From contig NC_092570.1 of the NCBI RefSeq assembly GCF_037975245.1, positions 10,519,001-10,583,000 on the forward strand: 64,000 nucleotides of DNA. Direction: 5' to 3'. Each line of letters begins with the position of its first letter. Within the stretch, counting starts at the first letter, position 1. Position numbers and translations under genes: made by a program. Source of the stretch: Apostichopus japonicus (lineage: Eukaryota > Echinodermata > Holothuroidea > Aspidochirotida > Stichopodidae). Shown in pieces: positions 10,829 to 23,967 of this stretch. The notes under the pieces were generated by a model that saw only the letters and a program-made list of their open reading frames with translations, ran no database searches and was not told where the DNA came from.

Positions 10829-12283
10829 AGAGGCCATGACACGAAAAATCCAACTAATCGAGAGTAACTTCCTCTGAATCTATGAGAAAATCTATGTTCA
10901 AAACTATCCTCATCACCTTGAAAACTTCAAGGACTAATTAGAAATTAACGTTTTAATATTCGCATCCGAAAATAGATATCTGAAAATGCGATTTCAAAAC
11001 AAGACAATGATGACGTCATGTTAGGAACACAAGTGCCAAGCCCAGGCACGTACCCGATGCGCGACGATCATACCGTCACACATACACGCACATTTACAGT
11101 GAGAGAACAACCACTGTATTACGCTATATCGCTAGAAATTTCAAGTTTGTTTTACAACATTTTGTAAAATATCCGAGAGAAATGCCGGTCCGTTGTGTTG
11201 TTGGGGGCTGCACAAATGTCATAACCCATGCAATTAGCCTTCATCGATGGCCGAAGGACGAAAAAAACACGGCGATTATGACCAAGTTAGTACACAACAC
11301 CAGCGCCGATTCACTGGGCCTAGCCAGTATACAGCTCCGTATGTAGCGAACACTTCACGGAAGCATACTACGATCCCTCCTTTTTTATGAAATAAAACAA
11401 ATGGGCTTTAACGGGTCGACATAAACGAGTCGTTCTTCTGTCAAGTATTCCACATTAAAAACTCCGAAGACCAGATTGGAGAACAGAAAACCTCCAATGG
11501 GCAAGTGGCGATCCTTGTACATGTATATGAATACATAGCCAACACACTGTACATATGGGTTGTAAGTCACCGTAACACAACGCACAATACGGTTTAGGGA
11601 GTTCCGCGAATTCCAACAACACATGCACAAAATGGACTGGATTTTGTTTTTAAATGCTTCGTTAACAAATTCTTACCACGTTGTATGTTCCTTGCAATAG
11701 TTCCGAACGGTTTTGTTCTTCGATATGTTGTGGAGCGTCAATTTCGGCTCGTTTAACAGGCTCGAACTGATACGGTTCTAATTCCTCAGGTCCACCCTCA
11801 ACGTTCGGTTCAATATTGGCATGATCATCGCCTTCACTCTCTGCTTCGAATATGAGAAAGGGCACTCTAATTATAGCCCAATGTTACTGCCTGGTGAAGA
11901 ACCACTATCACTTTGAACTTCGGTTGCCGCATTTGGTTCTAAATCTGACATTCCATGGAAAATTTCGATCTGATTTCGCGCCGACTTGTTATCGATTGTG
12001 TTGTGTATTTATGTACACTTGTCGTACTGTAAGTATGATATGTGTTCGGAGGAATCAGCGAGAGCCGAATCGTGTTCATAACATGACGTCACATGACGTC
12101 ATGAGATTAGGAAAATTTTCAGCCGAACGAACTTTTCAAACGCGAAGAGGGTAAATTAAATCTCAATTTTCGAAAGGAAAAATCAAATTTTTAACTGGCA
12201 GAATGGTTGATATATGTTCTAGAGAGCATGCTTAGATGGATCCCAAAAAGACAGGACGTTGAAATTTTCGTGTCATGGCCACT
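10829..12283 (+). mobile_element. Kolobok-like DNA transposon remnant, TTAA target duplication
   Basis: The inverted ends AGAGGCCATGACACGAAAA (10829) and its partner ending ...GTCATGGCCACT (12283) are flanked on both sides by TTAA (10825-10828 and 12284-12287). TTAA duplications together with a THAP domain inside (11182-11395) point to the Kolobok superfamily. The 1.45-kb length and frameshifts show that it is a decayed or non-autonomous copy. Two further open stretches on the minus strand (11662-11865, acidic, ending at a GTAAGA-like donor, and 11385-11630) are of unknown meaning. Confidence 0.75.
11182..11395 (+). pseudogene. THAP-type zinc finger (transposase N-terminus), frameshifted
   Basis: From ATG 11182 the frame reads MPVRCVVGGC, then SLHRWPKDE. 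The first two zinc-binding cysteines and the following block are typical of THAP domains. The distal half, CSEHFTEAYYDPSFFM, with the remaining Cys-x2-His pair, is in a frame shifted by one base and ends in TAA at 11393-11395. THAP domains bind DNA and occur at the N-terminus of Kolobok and P-element transposases. No catalytic domain was recognised downstream. Confidence 0.75.
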
Positions 12284-12523
12284 TTAAGGAAGCTATTGCG
12301 CTATACTATCCCCTTAAACGGAATATGAAATTTTTCTTACGCTCACAGGCATATTCATAATATCCAACCAAACCTCGTGTGAATCCTCAGATTTAAAGAA
12401 GGAAACAACTGTGCCATTGTTCAAGTGTTTTCAAGTTGTACTATAGTATGTGGCTCCTTCTTATTATTCCCTTCCAGTATAAACATACAATTTATAGAGA
12501 AGAGCCATATAATACCTCAACAA

Positions 12524-12895
12524 GAAGAATAACTAATATAAAAAGGGGAAGAAATGTTAAGATGATAGGATATCATATCATATCAAATATATTTACACAT
12601 AAAACATTTAATATATAAAACGATATAATAATGTAATAATAATAATAACAAACACTTATAAAGCGCAATAAGGCACCGGCATCAATGCGCTTCACAAAAA
12701 TAGAATAAATCTTAAAAAGTACACAATAAACACATGATTAAAATTACACAAGTAAATACAATGGAAAGATATAACAAACAGACTACAACATACAGTGTAA
12801 GAATAACTAATATAAAAGGGGCAAAAATGTTAAGATGATAGGATATCATATAAAATACATCTACACATACAAAAGTTAATACATAAAACGATATA
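12524..12895. repeat. Direct repeat of about 100 bp flanking a LINE tail
   Basis: AAGAATAACTAATATAAAA followed by GGATATCATAT-rich sequence occurs at about 12524-12625 and again at about 12792-12895. Between them lies an (AAT)n run with CACTTATAAAGCGC, read on the minus strand as a LINE 3' end. Confidence 0.65.
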
Positions 12896-13850
12896 ACAAA
12901 CAGACAAACATTTTAAGTGCTCGGATGAAATGTATAAAGCAGCATGCGGTAAATAAATGAGTTTCTGTAAACTTATGTTCGGTATTTTGTGGGGATTTCT
13001 GTTCGATTTGTGCAAGAGTTTTTTTAGTACAGTATACAAAGGGTGGTTCTAATCACTTTATATCTTGTTTGCAATTGTTGTAAACTCAGTTCTTGCAGCA
13101 GCATTTACTTTTTCTAAAAGTATATTGTAATTTAGATTAAATATAGCTGATGTGTATTTAAGAAACTTCATTCTTCTTTCATTGCTTTTTTTGCAATATG
13201 AAATGGTACCAGACAGGCATTGCATATAGATCACATCTACTAGGGTAAAATAATAGTATTGAAAACATTGTCCTTAGTACTTTGGTTAAAGAGAGACACA
13301 ACGTAAGCCACACTAGATACTATATTTTGCTTAATACCTTTGATACATTGCAAGTAAAGGTCAAACTGTCCTCGATGTATACTCCCAGCACTCAGTTTTG
13401 GAGGTTCTATCCACCTCAGATCCCTCAGTAATAATACGTTGCGATTTTGATAGAATGGGACCTTCATGTTTTATGCTTTTATTTTCAAAAACAAATTTCC
13501 TTAACTGTTTGGGGTTACGCAATAAGTCTTGTGGTCACATGTTGGAACTATGTCATTTAGAGAACACTGATAATTTAAGTGGTCAGTTTCAACAGAGCTC
13601 TTAGAAATTTTGCATTATACAGCAGTATCATCGGCATATTTTGTAACACAAATGTTTGAGTTTGACCTAATTTCATCAGTATATATAGTAAATAATGTAG
13701 CAGATAATGGACCCCACCGAGGCACACCAACCTTTATTTCCGATATTTCCAATAAACCTTTATCCAACTTAACTTGTCTGGACCATTCTTCAAGAAATTG
13801 TGTCTGCGAATGCATAAGCCATGTTAAATCGTGAAAGATCATTCATTAAT
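12625..13850 (-). pseudogene. CR1/L2-like LINE, 5'-truncated, minus strand
   Basis: The minus strand at 13842-13615 reads a reverse transcriptase piece with VGVPRWGPLSATLF and the catalytic block YADDTAV (Tyr-Ala-Asp-Asp). Further downstream on that strand are degraded LINE C-terminal blocks with stops (around 13467-13240). It ends with GCGCTTTATAAGTG followed by an (ATT)n tail near 12630-12650, the 3'-end type common in CR1/L2-clade LINEs. No intact protein can be made. Confidence 0.75.
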
Positions 13851-14488
13851 TGATTTGGCAAGATATATACACGCACTTGAAAAGTCACGAAAAATGAACA
13901 TTTGTTATTTTTCTTTCCTTGCAATCTCAATGAGACACAATATCATGGATTAAATAAAATGTTTGATATCTGCAGTACATGGTTTCTTCGAATGGCTTGT
14001 AACTTCCGTTCTGGAACAGCAAGTGCCTTCTCCTTTCTTATGTCGAGCAACCTTATGGGTTAACAATCCCAATGTATGGAAACCAAGGCTGTGGGTGTAT
14101 CAGTTTGGTGATGTTCATTTGGTTTGTGTGTATACATGTTGTTTTTCCCCCAAAAGGTCTGGTATAGCTTCCCCTATGATCCTGGACTTCTCAGCCTGTA
14201 GAAGAAAAACATCCAAGATTCTGTCAAATCTGAAGGTTGCTATACAGATTTTCTATAGTAATTCGGTCTAAACCCCCCTCGTCTATAGCAAAGTAAGTAT
14301 ACTTAAGAATAAAATATGCTAGTATAAGTTTCATGTAAAAGTGAGTGACCTTTAACTATGTAACTAGGTATTACTAAGCCAGATAAAGGTAATTACAAGT
14401 CAGGCTAGAGTAATGCTTGTGATGAGCAAAGCCGCCAACAGCTAAGAGAAACCGTACTTCTTTAGGGAGATGTTACATTTTTAACGCT

Positions 14489-15654
14489 GTCACATCTCAC
14501 CAGATTGCACGAACGGACAAGAGTACGCGCGAAAAACAGTCATCCGGTTATTTCCGTTGGCAAAAGTTGTCGCGCATGCATCTGGGGGTTGCAACGTACC
14601 GGAAGTTCAATGGTGAAAACGGATTACAAACGTACAAGGGACGGACAGCAACGGAAGAACAACGAACGAACTAACGAACACCAACGGATAGTAACGAAAT
14701 TACAACGGACAATTAACGGATAAAGAACATACAAAACGTAGGACTACCGGAAAAGTAACGGACATACCGGACTAGTAACGGAGAAGAAACGGTCTAAACA
14801 TTTCAGGGGGCATCCTCATGAAGTTGATGAAAGATTTTTGGTCTTCCATTCGCAGCTCCTGCATTAGTTGGTCATAAAAGCCCAGTCACATCTCACCTAG
14901 CCAGGCCCTAGACCAGCATTTACGCCGAGCACGTCTCTTCCTTCTCTTCTTGATTTGTTCATAGTTCTTGATGTTGGCTTCAATGATAAGCATCTGTGCT
15001 TGTAAAACTGACACTGTGGTCTGAAGCTTCAATCTTTCTGAAGGGTCCATGATGTAGGTGTTGACGGTAGAGGTTATATAGGAGCAGAATGGGGTGTGGG
15101 AGGCTTGGAGTGGACAAGGTGGAAGTACGCTGCATCTTCGTTCTATGTCCGTCTGTTATACCTTTTCTGGCCTGAGTTCTTCCGTTTCTTCCGTGTAACG
15201 TACGTTACCTATCTGTTCATTGTCAGTTCTATTCCTTTACACTTCCGTTATTTCTACGTTAGCGTCCGTCGAATATACGGTATATGTACTGCACTTCTAC
15301 GTTTCATCTGTTCTTTGTCCGTTCATGATCCGGTGAGCAATAGCAATAACCAGAGACGAACGGAGAAATACAGTATGCCAAACGCATACAGAACGAACAA
15401 AACGCATGAGAAACTGATAAAACGGAAGCTTAACGGATTAGTAACGAATAAATAACGGAGATATTTTTCGGTGGATGTCCGTTCCAAGTTTTGTGCATGT
15501 CCAAAATCGACGCTGGACAAACCGGACCTTCCCGTTAATGAAACGTAGACGGACGGCGGAGAACCGCAGACTAAACGGATACTAACGTACATCAACGGAG
15601 TGCCATTTTTTGTCTTCGTTCCCTCTCCGTTATTGCAATCCGGTGAGATGTAAC
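14489..15654. mobile_element. Harbinger-like element with AACGGA-rich arms
   Basis: The inverted ends are GTCACATCTCACCAGATTGC (14489) and its partner GTTACATCTCACCGGATTGC at 15654. Inside, the hexamer-like words AACGGA/TCCGTT recur dozens of times in blocks of alternating orientation: forward at about 14515-14790 and 15350-15600, inverse at about 15150-15330 and near the right end. A minus-strand transposase-like piece lies at about 14810-15050. I cannot see the expected 3-bp target duplication clearly. Confidence 0.6.
14810..15050 (-). pseudogene. PIF/Harbinger transposase N-terminus remnant
   Basis: From ATG 15050 the minus strand reads MDPSERLKLQTTVSVLQ, a basic stretch KKRRKRRARRKCWSRAWLG, a stop, and then LGFYDQLMQELRMED and SFINFMRM. 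The order basic patch, WxRxWL, LMQELRxED and SFxNFxRM is that of the start of PIF/Harbinger transposases. The DDE catalytic part is absent. The stop falls where the terminal-repeat-like word GGTGAGATGTGAC occurs. Confidence 0.65.
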
Positions 15655-16248
15655 TGAAGACTGGAGGAAGTCTAAAATGAAAATGAGCTGATGTTTGCAT
15701 GTTTTAATTTGTCATAATACTAGTACTTGTTTATTGGACTGTTTACACTTACATTGAAAAGGATACAGGGAACCAAGAGAATTAAGTTATATCGCCCCCC
15801 CCCCCCACCATCCCAAGTGGCACTATGACATCAAGCATAGGCAAAAAAAATAGCTACATGCCACGACTTTAAAAAAAAAACTATTTACTCCCGTACCGTG
15901 CAAGATAATTGACTTAGATATTTTAGGGATAAGTTCATCACAAGGATCTCGGTGACTATGGTTGGGATTCCTTCCCTTTAATCCTTAGGTATGGTTAGGC
16001 TAACACTGAGAATGGCTTAAATTAATTAACATTGGTCTAGGTATTGTAGTCTTTGAGGTCACAATTCAAATTTGAGTGATTTGTTCATCATTTTTATATG
16101 AGTAACACCCATGGTCATCAATGTCTGGACTTACACCACTCGTATTCTCATTTACACATAGCTCTAATTAAATGTACCGACATTGTTGTATCGATTCAGT
16201 AGAGAAATAACGTTACTCCAGTCTACTGTCTATAGCTACTCGCGCAAT
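15655..16248. other. No gene seen
   Basis: AT-rich sequence with a C-run (about 15796-15807). Nothing coding or structured was recognised. Confidence 0.5.
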
Positions 16249-18058
16249 ACGGGCGCGTATCCAGGGGGGCGTTGGGGGCGCGCGCCCCCCGGGTAAGAAA
16301 AAGAGGAGAGAAAAAAAGAGAAGAAAAAGGGAAAAAAGAGGGGGGAAAGAGGAGGAGAGGAAGGAAGGGAAAAGAAAAAAGAAGAAAGAGAGAAAACGGA
16401 GAAAAGGAGGGAGTAAAAGAAAACTGCCAAGACACCGGGAAGAGAAAGAGGAACAGTGACATCATTACAGCGCTGATCCCTATTATATACACATGGCCGG
16501 GTAGCCAGTGACGGATCGAGGACTTCGGAAGGGGCGGGCGCCTCACCCTACCCCTTACACCGACAACTCCATTTTTGACGTTTCCATTTTTCCTCTCTCA
16601 CTAATGTATCTATATAAATACTATATATGGTCTATCATAACGCGTGTGTGTGTATGGACGCCTTAAACAATTGTGCTATGAAACCAACTGTGGCTGGTCT
16701 CGAACTCGACCGAGTCGTCGGGGAACATGACGCATTTCGGGAAGGGGGCGACCGCCCCCCCCCCGGCCCCGAGCATATATTTTTATGATATCGCTAGTAA
16801 TTTCAAAATAGAAAATGCTAAGATGCAACTTACAAGGCATGGGAAGTGTCATTTCCAGCGATCTGGGAGGCATTTTCGGCCAAAATTTTCTTGTACGCTT
16901 CGCGCCAACTTGTGGTGGCGCTACGCTTAGATAGTTTGCCTACAGGCTTCGCCCCTCCCTTGGCAAAATATTCGCTGCGCACCTGTTCGAATTTGTAAAG
17001 CAAACAGCATATATCACTTCCTATCAGTGAGCATGAAAATGGCGGTTCCAGGATGAACAGCCTCAAAACTGTCGATGTGTGTAGTCATAGGAACCCAACA
17101 TTCAACATTTTAATGTCAATATCATATAAGCAAGCATCGGTTATTACATCGCATGCCATCGTGTACCGTACGGTCCGTGGAAATTGCGCAGTATACCGCG
17201 GGATGTTAATGTAAACAATGAAATGTCTTATGTAGATGGAGAAAACGCATGGAGGTCCAATTATGTCAAATTCTCTTTTACATTAGTAATGGCGAATTAG
17301 TCGGCCAAGCTTAGAACTTTATTTTAATTATCAAGGAGATATTTTTTCATTTCCTTTAGCTACATCATTGCAATTTATTTTTCTTTCAGTAGGAACTCCC
17401 TCCCCCCCCCCCCCCTCGCCTCCTACGCCTATGTGTGTAGTGTTCGGTTTCGGAAATATCTGCTATTATTTCATTTCCTTCAACCAAGTTTTATAATAGA
17501 CGTTAAAAGAGGGTTTAATATTTGCACACCAATAAATTAACTGTGTCTGAATTTTCGAAAATTTCCTTACCAACATTCTTCATCATACTTCCCTCTACTC
17601 TTGTAATTTTGACCGGTCTGTTAGGGGTTGAAGGAGGTTTCTCTATATTGGTTGTCCATAGATGACATTTTTTGCAACATTATGGGTATGTTTTGAAGTG
17701 AATTTTAAAATTCTGAACAAATAATGGGCTGAAAACCTTGAAAAGTGGGGCTGTCGAGTATTGTGGGCCGCGACGTAGAATCACCTACAAAAGCAATGAT
17801 CCACAGGACATGCGATGAGGTCGAACATGATTTGTGACTGAAGAAAATCTTCAAAAAGTTTATGGATGAAAACAAACTATTGGGAAATACTTGGTTCTCA
17901 GGCAAAAGTGTACATCTGGTTGGTCATTTTCAAGCCCGAGAAGTGCCATTTCCGGTGATCTGGGGGGTATAAAAACCAGAATTTTTCCAACTGATGATGG
18001 CGCTCCGCTTAGATAGTAATTCGCGCCCCCGGGTTAGAAAATCCTGGATACGCCCCTG
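16249..18058. mobile_element. hAT-like composite with GCGTATCCAGG-type ends
   Basis: It starts GGGCGCGTATCCAGG near 16251 and ends CCTGGATACGCCCCTG at 18058, an imperfect inverted pair of the same type as 716-2054. Another hAT-like end (CAGTGACGGATCGAGG) lies at about 16506, so elements appear nested. The module of about 100 bp shared with other elements occurs at 16838-16935 and again, shorter, at 17937-18017. No clear 8-bp duplication is visible. Confidence 0.5.
16300..16430. repeat. Purine-rich (GGAAA) low-complexity tract
   Basis: About 130 bp almost entirely of G and A on the plus strand. Overlapping open frames on either strand (Arg/Lys/Glu-rich or Phe/Ser/Pro-rich) are composition artefacts. 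Confidence 0.85.
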
Positions 18059-20680
18059 CAATAGGTACAAACATCGAATGTACTGCAATCATAACGCTCG
18101 GCTACTATTCAGGTATATTATTGTTGAACCACTGGCCATTCTGTTTTCACGAGTTATGCTATCGTGCAATGCTGCATTAATCAATTAAAAGATGAAGTGG
18201 AAATAATCAAGATGTTTGACCATTCATTAATCATGGGTGTTTTCAAATGGCAGTTAGTTGGTTCTCAAATTAGTATGACATGGTTGTTATGTTCGGCTTG
18301 TTCCTAAGGGTAATATTTGTCGTTATGCAAAAAACGCATGGACCATAGACAAATTGTGTTACTGAGTGGTTATATATGACAAAAGTATTAGTCAGTATGT
18401 GGAACGAGAGTGGGCCATTCGTCAAAAACCAGTCAGAAATAACTAAAAAACTAATCAGATTTAGAACTTCTAACCCGGCTCAATCGATTCTTCACCCTTA
18501 AAATAGGTAAAAACAACATTTAACTCAATTTCGCCAAAAGTGCACATTCGCCACTATGCGAAAACGGGGACGACTTGTTTCTCTTATGTTTTACCAATGC
18601 AACGTGGCAATAACATCTTCTTAATAACATATGCAATTAAAGTTAGTTGGCCTTTCTAACCGTTAGGTCGCACATGCCGCCAACTGTTGTGTCAAATACC
18701 GTGTTTACAACCAAAACTACCAACCATCGAAGTTCTCGGCCACGGTGCACATTCATTCATTTACATATCAGCAACTTGCGGTTGTTGAAAGAGAGATTGC
18801 TGCGATAGAGTTTGTACGCGGCGAACCCTAATAATTAATTAACCTTTTCGAAGAAATTGACAATTTAGTTGGCCCAAACAGTTATGCATGGAGAATACAT
18901 CTGTCTTATTCATATTTAAAATCCACAAATCAAATCATCTCTATCACGTGACGTCAGACAAAACACACCGCATGTTTCCCTCATTGTAAACGTTCATTGA
19001 AGTATAAGGTCTATACTACTAGATGTAATTGGGCCATGTGTTTTATATGTAACGATAAATACCGATCGAAACCTCCAAGAAGAAGAAAACAAGCTCTTAA
19101 CAGACGTACACAAACACTCATTACGCGTATTGAATCTTTCGTTAACAAGAACGAGCTAGTTAGCCTAACGCGGGCAAATCGCAGGTATATTTTGTACGTG
19201 CTATTAGTATTACTAACGAGTAACGTTAGTTGGTGGTGTATGGGACGTTTGTGAAACGAATCAGTTATGGCAAATACAAGGCGTATAAATAAATAGTAGA
19301 CTACAGTGTTCATATGGGTATTTTCTGTCACGTCCAATTCGTGATCAAAAATACGTTACAGTCATTGTCGACTTTGAGCTTGGACTTTCCGTCAACTAAT
19401 CATAGTTTAAGTCGTGATCTCTTCGTTTATATTGTACAGTTAAGTTCCATTTTACATTTTAAAGGGTTTAACTTCTAATTGGAAAGCCGGTAAGTGTGGC
19501 TACATATAAACAGATTTCCAACCCAATATGCAAGCTGATTTTATAACGTTCGTATATGACTACAATACACTGTACTGTATATATTTATATATATTTACTT
19601 TTTCGAGACGCACGAAATCACTTTCAGTGAAAGAATAACAAATCCGTCTAAATGAACTTTATATGTGAAGACCTCCCAACCATCATTTTAACTCTACAAT
19701 AAAGGGATCACCGATGAACAGCATCCCAGAAGCTGCTGTAAAATAAATCCGGTTTCCTATGTGAGATAGCACCATTAACCTCCATGTTGTCAAAGGACAC
19801 CAAATACACTATATTACCTATTTTTTACTTTTTTACCCCTTATTTCAATATATGCAATGCCAATATAACAAGAAATGAGACACATATTTTAGCTTATTTC
19901 ATTATTAAACCTTTGTCACTCACGACGGTTTCGGGATAATGCAAACACCATTTAAGTGACACAATTACGTCAATTGTCACCTAGTAGCAGGCAGCCGGCG
20001 AATCAAGTCAGTCGATAGGAACGCATTTTGTACAGGAGTGCAAAAAAATAAAAGCCAAATGAAAAAAGAGAGGTTAGTATGGTGGCATCCTCCATAGAAG
20101 GAGTGTATATCAAAATTTGCGATAAACCACAACAGTAAAAGTAGATCTTCAGTGCTGAAGGCGAATGTCCAAATCCCAACCTATAGCTTCCTGGTTCAAA
20201 GTCTCACGAGAAAACAGATTATCTTGACCTAGTCAAAACTTATTACTGTGCAGTTTTGTTGAGGGGAGTCTTCCATGCAAATGGGTTATATAGGTAGCAT
20301 ACGCTCATTAAATGCCCCATTGACTTGCACACTAAATCATAAAAGTAACGTGGTCTCATAAGTCTAAATGGAAGTTCTCACTAGCTAAACGCTACCTATC
20401 ACTGGAAAGCTGACACGTTGGCCATTCATGGCACCATCAGTTTTCCGTATCATGACCATGCATTTTTTTTTGGCTACGAGAGCCCTGAAGTTTGCTTCAC
20501 TTGTAAACAAACCTCTTCACTCAGTAGTAAACAATTTTCGTACGCTGCTCCTTGGAGGCCTAAAGGGGTCTAAATTTACCTCAATTGAACCACTTTTTTC
20601 ACCACACGCACTTCCATTCATGCTCTTCAACATGCAATCCACAAACAAAACAAAAAATTATGATTAATAACAGTTCAGAA
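18059..20680. other. No recognised gene
   Basis: Intergenic sequence without a family I can name. A short overlapping pair of open frames at 18997-19337 and another at 20428-20667 have no supporting features. The block around 18530-18575 (GTGCACATTCGCCACTATGCG, then AACGGGGACGAC) resembles the reverse complement of 9755-9790, so both may belong to one dispersed repeat. Confidence 0.45.
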
Positions 20681-20689
20681 AGAAGTTCT

Positions 20690-20880
20690 CCTGCTGCTTT
20701 TTGGCACTTTTCCTGAAGGAGAACAATCGGACGGATGGATATAGACTCTTTTAGGAGTATGCCACCATAAAACTCAGTAGAGAAATCATCACTACCGGGA
20801 GATTTACCGTTGGGCATTGATCATAAGGCTCTATGACATTCATCTAAAGTACTGGCCCGTCACAAGAGGCGGGGTCCGAT
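20690..20880 (-). pseudogene. L1/Tx1-like LINE fragment
   Basis: The minus strand reads MPNGKSPGSDDFSTEFY, the conserved block that opens the reverse transcriptase of L1/Tx1-type LINEs (usually KSPGxDGFxxEFY). It is surrounded by broken frames. It may be the same family as the fragment at 7273-7760. Confidence 0.65.
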
Positions 20881-21146
20881 TCCTCAGAGTGAAAGTCTGG
20901 CAAATATCTAATAAAATATGATGGATAATATGGTGAATGAGAGTATAAAGTACTATAAAACAGACGTATCTCGCAAAGAATATCTCCACTGTTAGTGGTG
21001 ACATGGCCTCCATTCACATTTTAACTAAAACTGCTATCGTTTGTCTTGTTGTGCCTTTCTAAGTTCAGAAAATATTTAGTGCTCTTCTCACCAGACTCCT
21101 TCCAACGAGCTCTCGACCAAACAATAATGCCATTTTTTGTTTAACA

Positions 21147-21401
21147 ATGGCTAGATTAAATACAAAGTTGAAATTATATTTTACCCTTATGGTCATTCAG
21201 TTACAATTTACACAGTCTTCCCCATTCCGTCTACAAAGATGTATGGATGAGTGGAATTGTCTGCCTGATTCGGTGATTATGGCTAAAAGTGCAAATGACT
21301 TAAGAATGCACTTGACGGCGGTATTACCTGCATTGTGTGAGACTGATTTTGTCCCCGTAGTTCTTAAGTTTGGTGTTCTTGGTTTTTCGGAGTCTTTTTA
21401 A
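21147..21401 (+). pseudogene. LINE ORF2 C-terminal fragment
   Basis: An open frame contains SSPFRLQRCMDEWNCLPDSV followed by a block like AKSANDLRMHL. This resembles the end of many LINE ORF2 proteins (RVVxxWNxLPxxVVxAxSVNxFKxxL). There is no neighbouring catalytic domain. Confidence 0.5.
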
Positions 21402-23967
21402 GAGGACACTGTCCTCCCTGACCCGTTTCTTACTAAACTGATTTAAGCCACTTGTGTAAAAGAAAAGCAGTGAGCAGACGACGTTAATATCTTCCGGCAT
21501 TTACCCGGCTTGTAATTGTGACGGAACCTCCATGCTGGTACAGCTATTTTGGGCAGTCCGCCCTCTAATACTTATACGCTGCTCTGTGCTATGCTGATCT
21601 TTTCTTTCCCATTCACAATGTTTGCTACCATGGAACGCCAAAAGCACGCAATTAATGATGATTGTATAATTTGATATGATTATATACGGTAGTCATTTTA
21701 TACGATAATATATTGATTATATAACTGTACTTTACTGATTAAACACGATAATATACAGAAGCTACACGATGATAATAAGAATCCACACAATTAAAATTAT
21801 TATTACAATAAAAATACAAAGTAGATGATAATAATAAGAAACTTTATGTCTATAATAAGACCTTATTACACGATTATCAACATCCTCACTAAACATTGCC
21901 AATCGTCTGTAGATAGTCTCAACGATGATACCCTGAAGCTGAAGCATGAAAGTGTCAGTTATACTGCACCGTTGACGAATGGAATCAGTACACTAACGAA
22001 TTTAACTTTTGTTTGTCTCAGTTGAACATTGAACAGAAAGAAGAAATAAGAAAATGAATGACCTTCTAAAAGGACGCAAACGTACCACCTGCAACCATTT
22101 AAGAAGGCCTTAGCCTCCACCTGAGTCTGAACCACCCTCTACAGTTGTTAACTTATCTTCTTCTACTCTTACCAGTGCAGAACTTAGGCTTCTCTCCAAA
22201 GGACTCACCTTCTGTCCTACCCCTCCATCATTTGACCAAGCAGAACTGAGTCAAGATCTTACTCATTTCTTAACAAGAATTCGCCTTGTTGAGTATTTCC
22301 TAGATGAGCCTCCAACTGAACGGGACCCCTTCTGCAAGAAAAGCTCTTGGATGCCTCCCAAGAACAGAGTCCCTGTTTTAGAAGCTTACACCCAAGTCGT
22401 CAGCTCTGAGACTAACCAGTCAAATTATCCTCTCCACAGAACACACGGCAACCTTCCAAGAGATGAACGTGCAGCACTCTCCTCACTGATGTCTTGCATT
22501 ATAATCAAGCCAGCCGACAAAGGTTCTGCAGTTGTCATCCAGGATCGACAGGATTACATCAAAGAAGCCATGCGTCATCTCTCCAACAGCCATAATTACA
22601 CTTTCCGTGATTCTGATCCCACAGATATTTTCTCACAGCAGATAAAACCGACCATCACTGATTTGTACCAGCGGAACCTGATCTCCAAGAAGGCTCTTTC
22701 TTTCTTTTCTCCCACAGACTGTAAGGCAGCCAGGTTTCATCTTCTGCCCAAAATTCACAAGGCTGGTAACCATGGTAGGCCTATCGATCATGATCATCTC
22801 AGGCAATGGATCCCCCACCGAGAAGATATCCTTATTTGTGGACCACTTCATCAAACCTCTTGTTTGTTCCTCAGATCAATCTTACATCTATGACACTCCA
22901 GATTTCCTCAGGAAACCTGAAGATATCAAGAACCCAATCCCCAGAACAGCCATCATCGGTCACCTCTCTTTTAACATCCTTCATGCTGAAGGTATTGCAG
23001 CTATACCTGTCAGCCGGCCCTGTCTAAGAAGGTCCACCCTTGTCCACCCATCTCTGACATCAAAGTTCTCATGCAACAGGTTCTCACCAAAACAACTTCA
23101 CGTTAATGGACAAGCATTACCGGCCTTCAAGGACACGGGACTTCCATATGGGTACCAGGATGGCTCCTTCCTTTGCTTGCCTGTTTATGTCTAGCCTTGA
23201 AGAGCGCATGCTCCATGCAGCTCCCCGCCGTCCTCTTATCTGGTGGTGCTACATTGATGACATCTTCTTCGTTTGGACAGTGATGAAGATAGCCTGCTCA
23301 CCTTCATCAATCACATCAATTCCTCTCCACAGCACCATTAAATTCACCTCTGATTACTCTCACCAACAGGTTAACTTCCTCAATGTTACTGCTCGCAAGG
23401 AACTAGGTTCTCTCTCCACTGACTTAGACACCAAGCCCACAGACACACACCAGTATCTCCATTCTTCTAGCTGCCATCCCCCACCACTGCAAGTCTGGAA
23501 TTGCCTAAAGTCAAGCTCTTCGTCCTCGTCGCATTTGCTCTAACAATTCCTCTTTCATTCATTAAACAGATGTTTTAGAAAAACTTACTGCCAGGGGACA
23601 TAGTGACCGCATGGTGCGTAAAGTCATTTAGAGAGTCCGCTTCATATCCAGATCATCTACATTGGCAGTGTAGGTCAATCACAACATCACAACATTCTCC
23701 TCACTTCAGATAGACTTCAACGAGCCGTCCCTGAAAAACCAATCATCGCCTACAGACGTCCACCTAACCTACGGGACATTATTGTACGTGCGTGCTGCTG
23801 TTCCACCTCTAAATTCTAACCCTACACCCATTCACTGGCGGATCCAAGGGGGGCCAAGGGGGGCCATGGCACCCCCCAAAGGTGAGCCAAAAAGTGTTTC
23901 CGAACATCCGCTAAATCATATGATTGGAAATTAAAAAATCGAGAGGAATAGCAGTGGTAGACTAGTC

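Noticed and set aside
16223-16546. Phe/Ser/Pro-rich and Lys/Glu/Arg-rich open frames
   Set aside because: Opposite-strand readings of a purine-rich tract.
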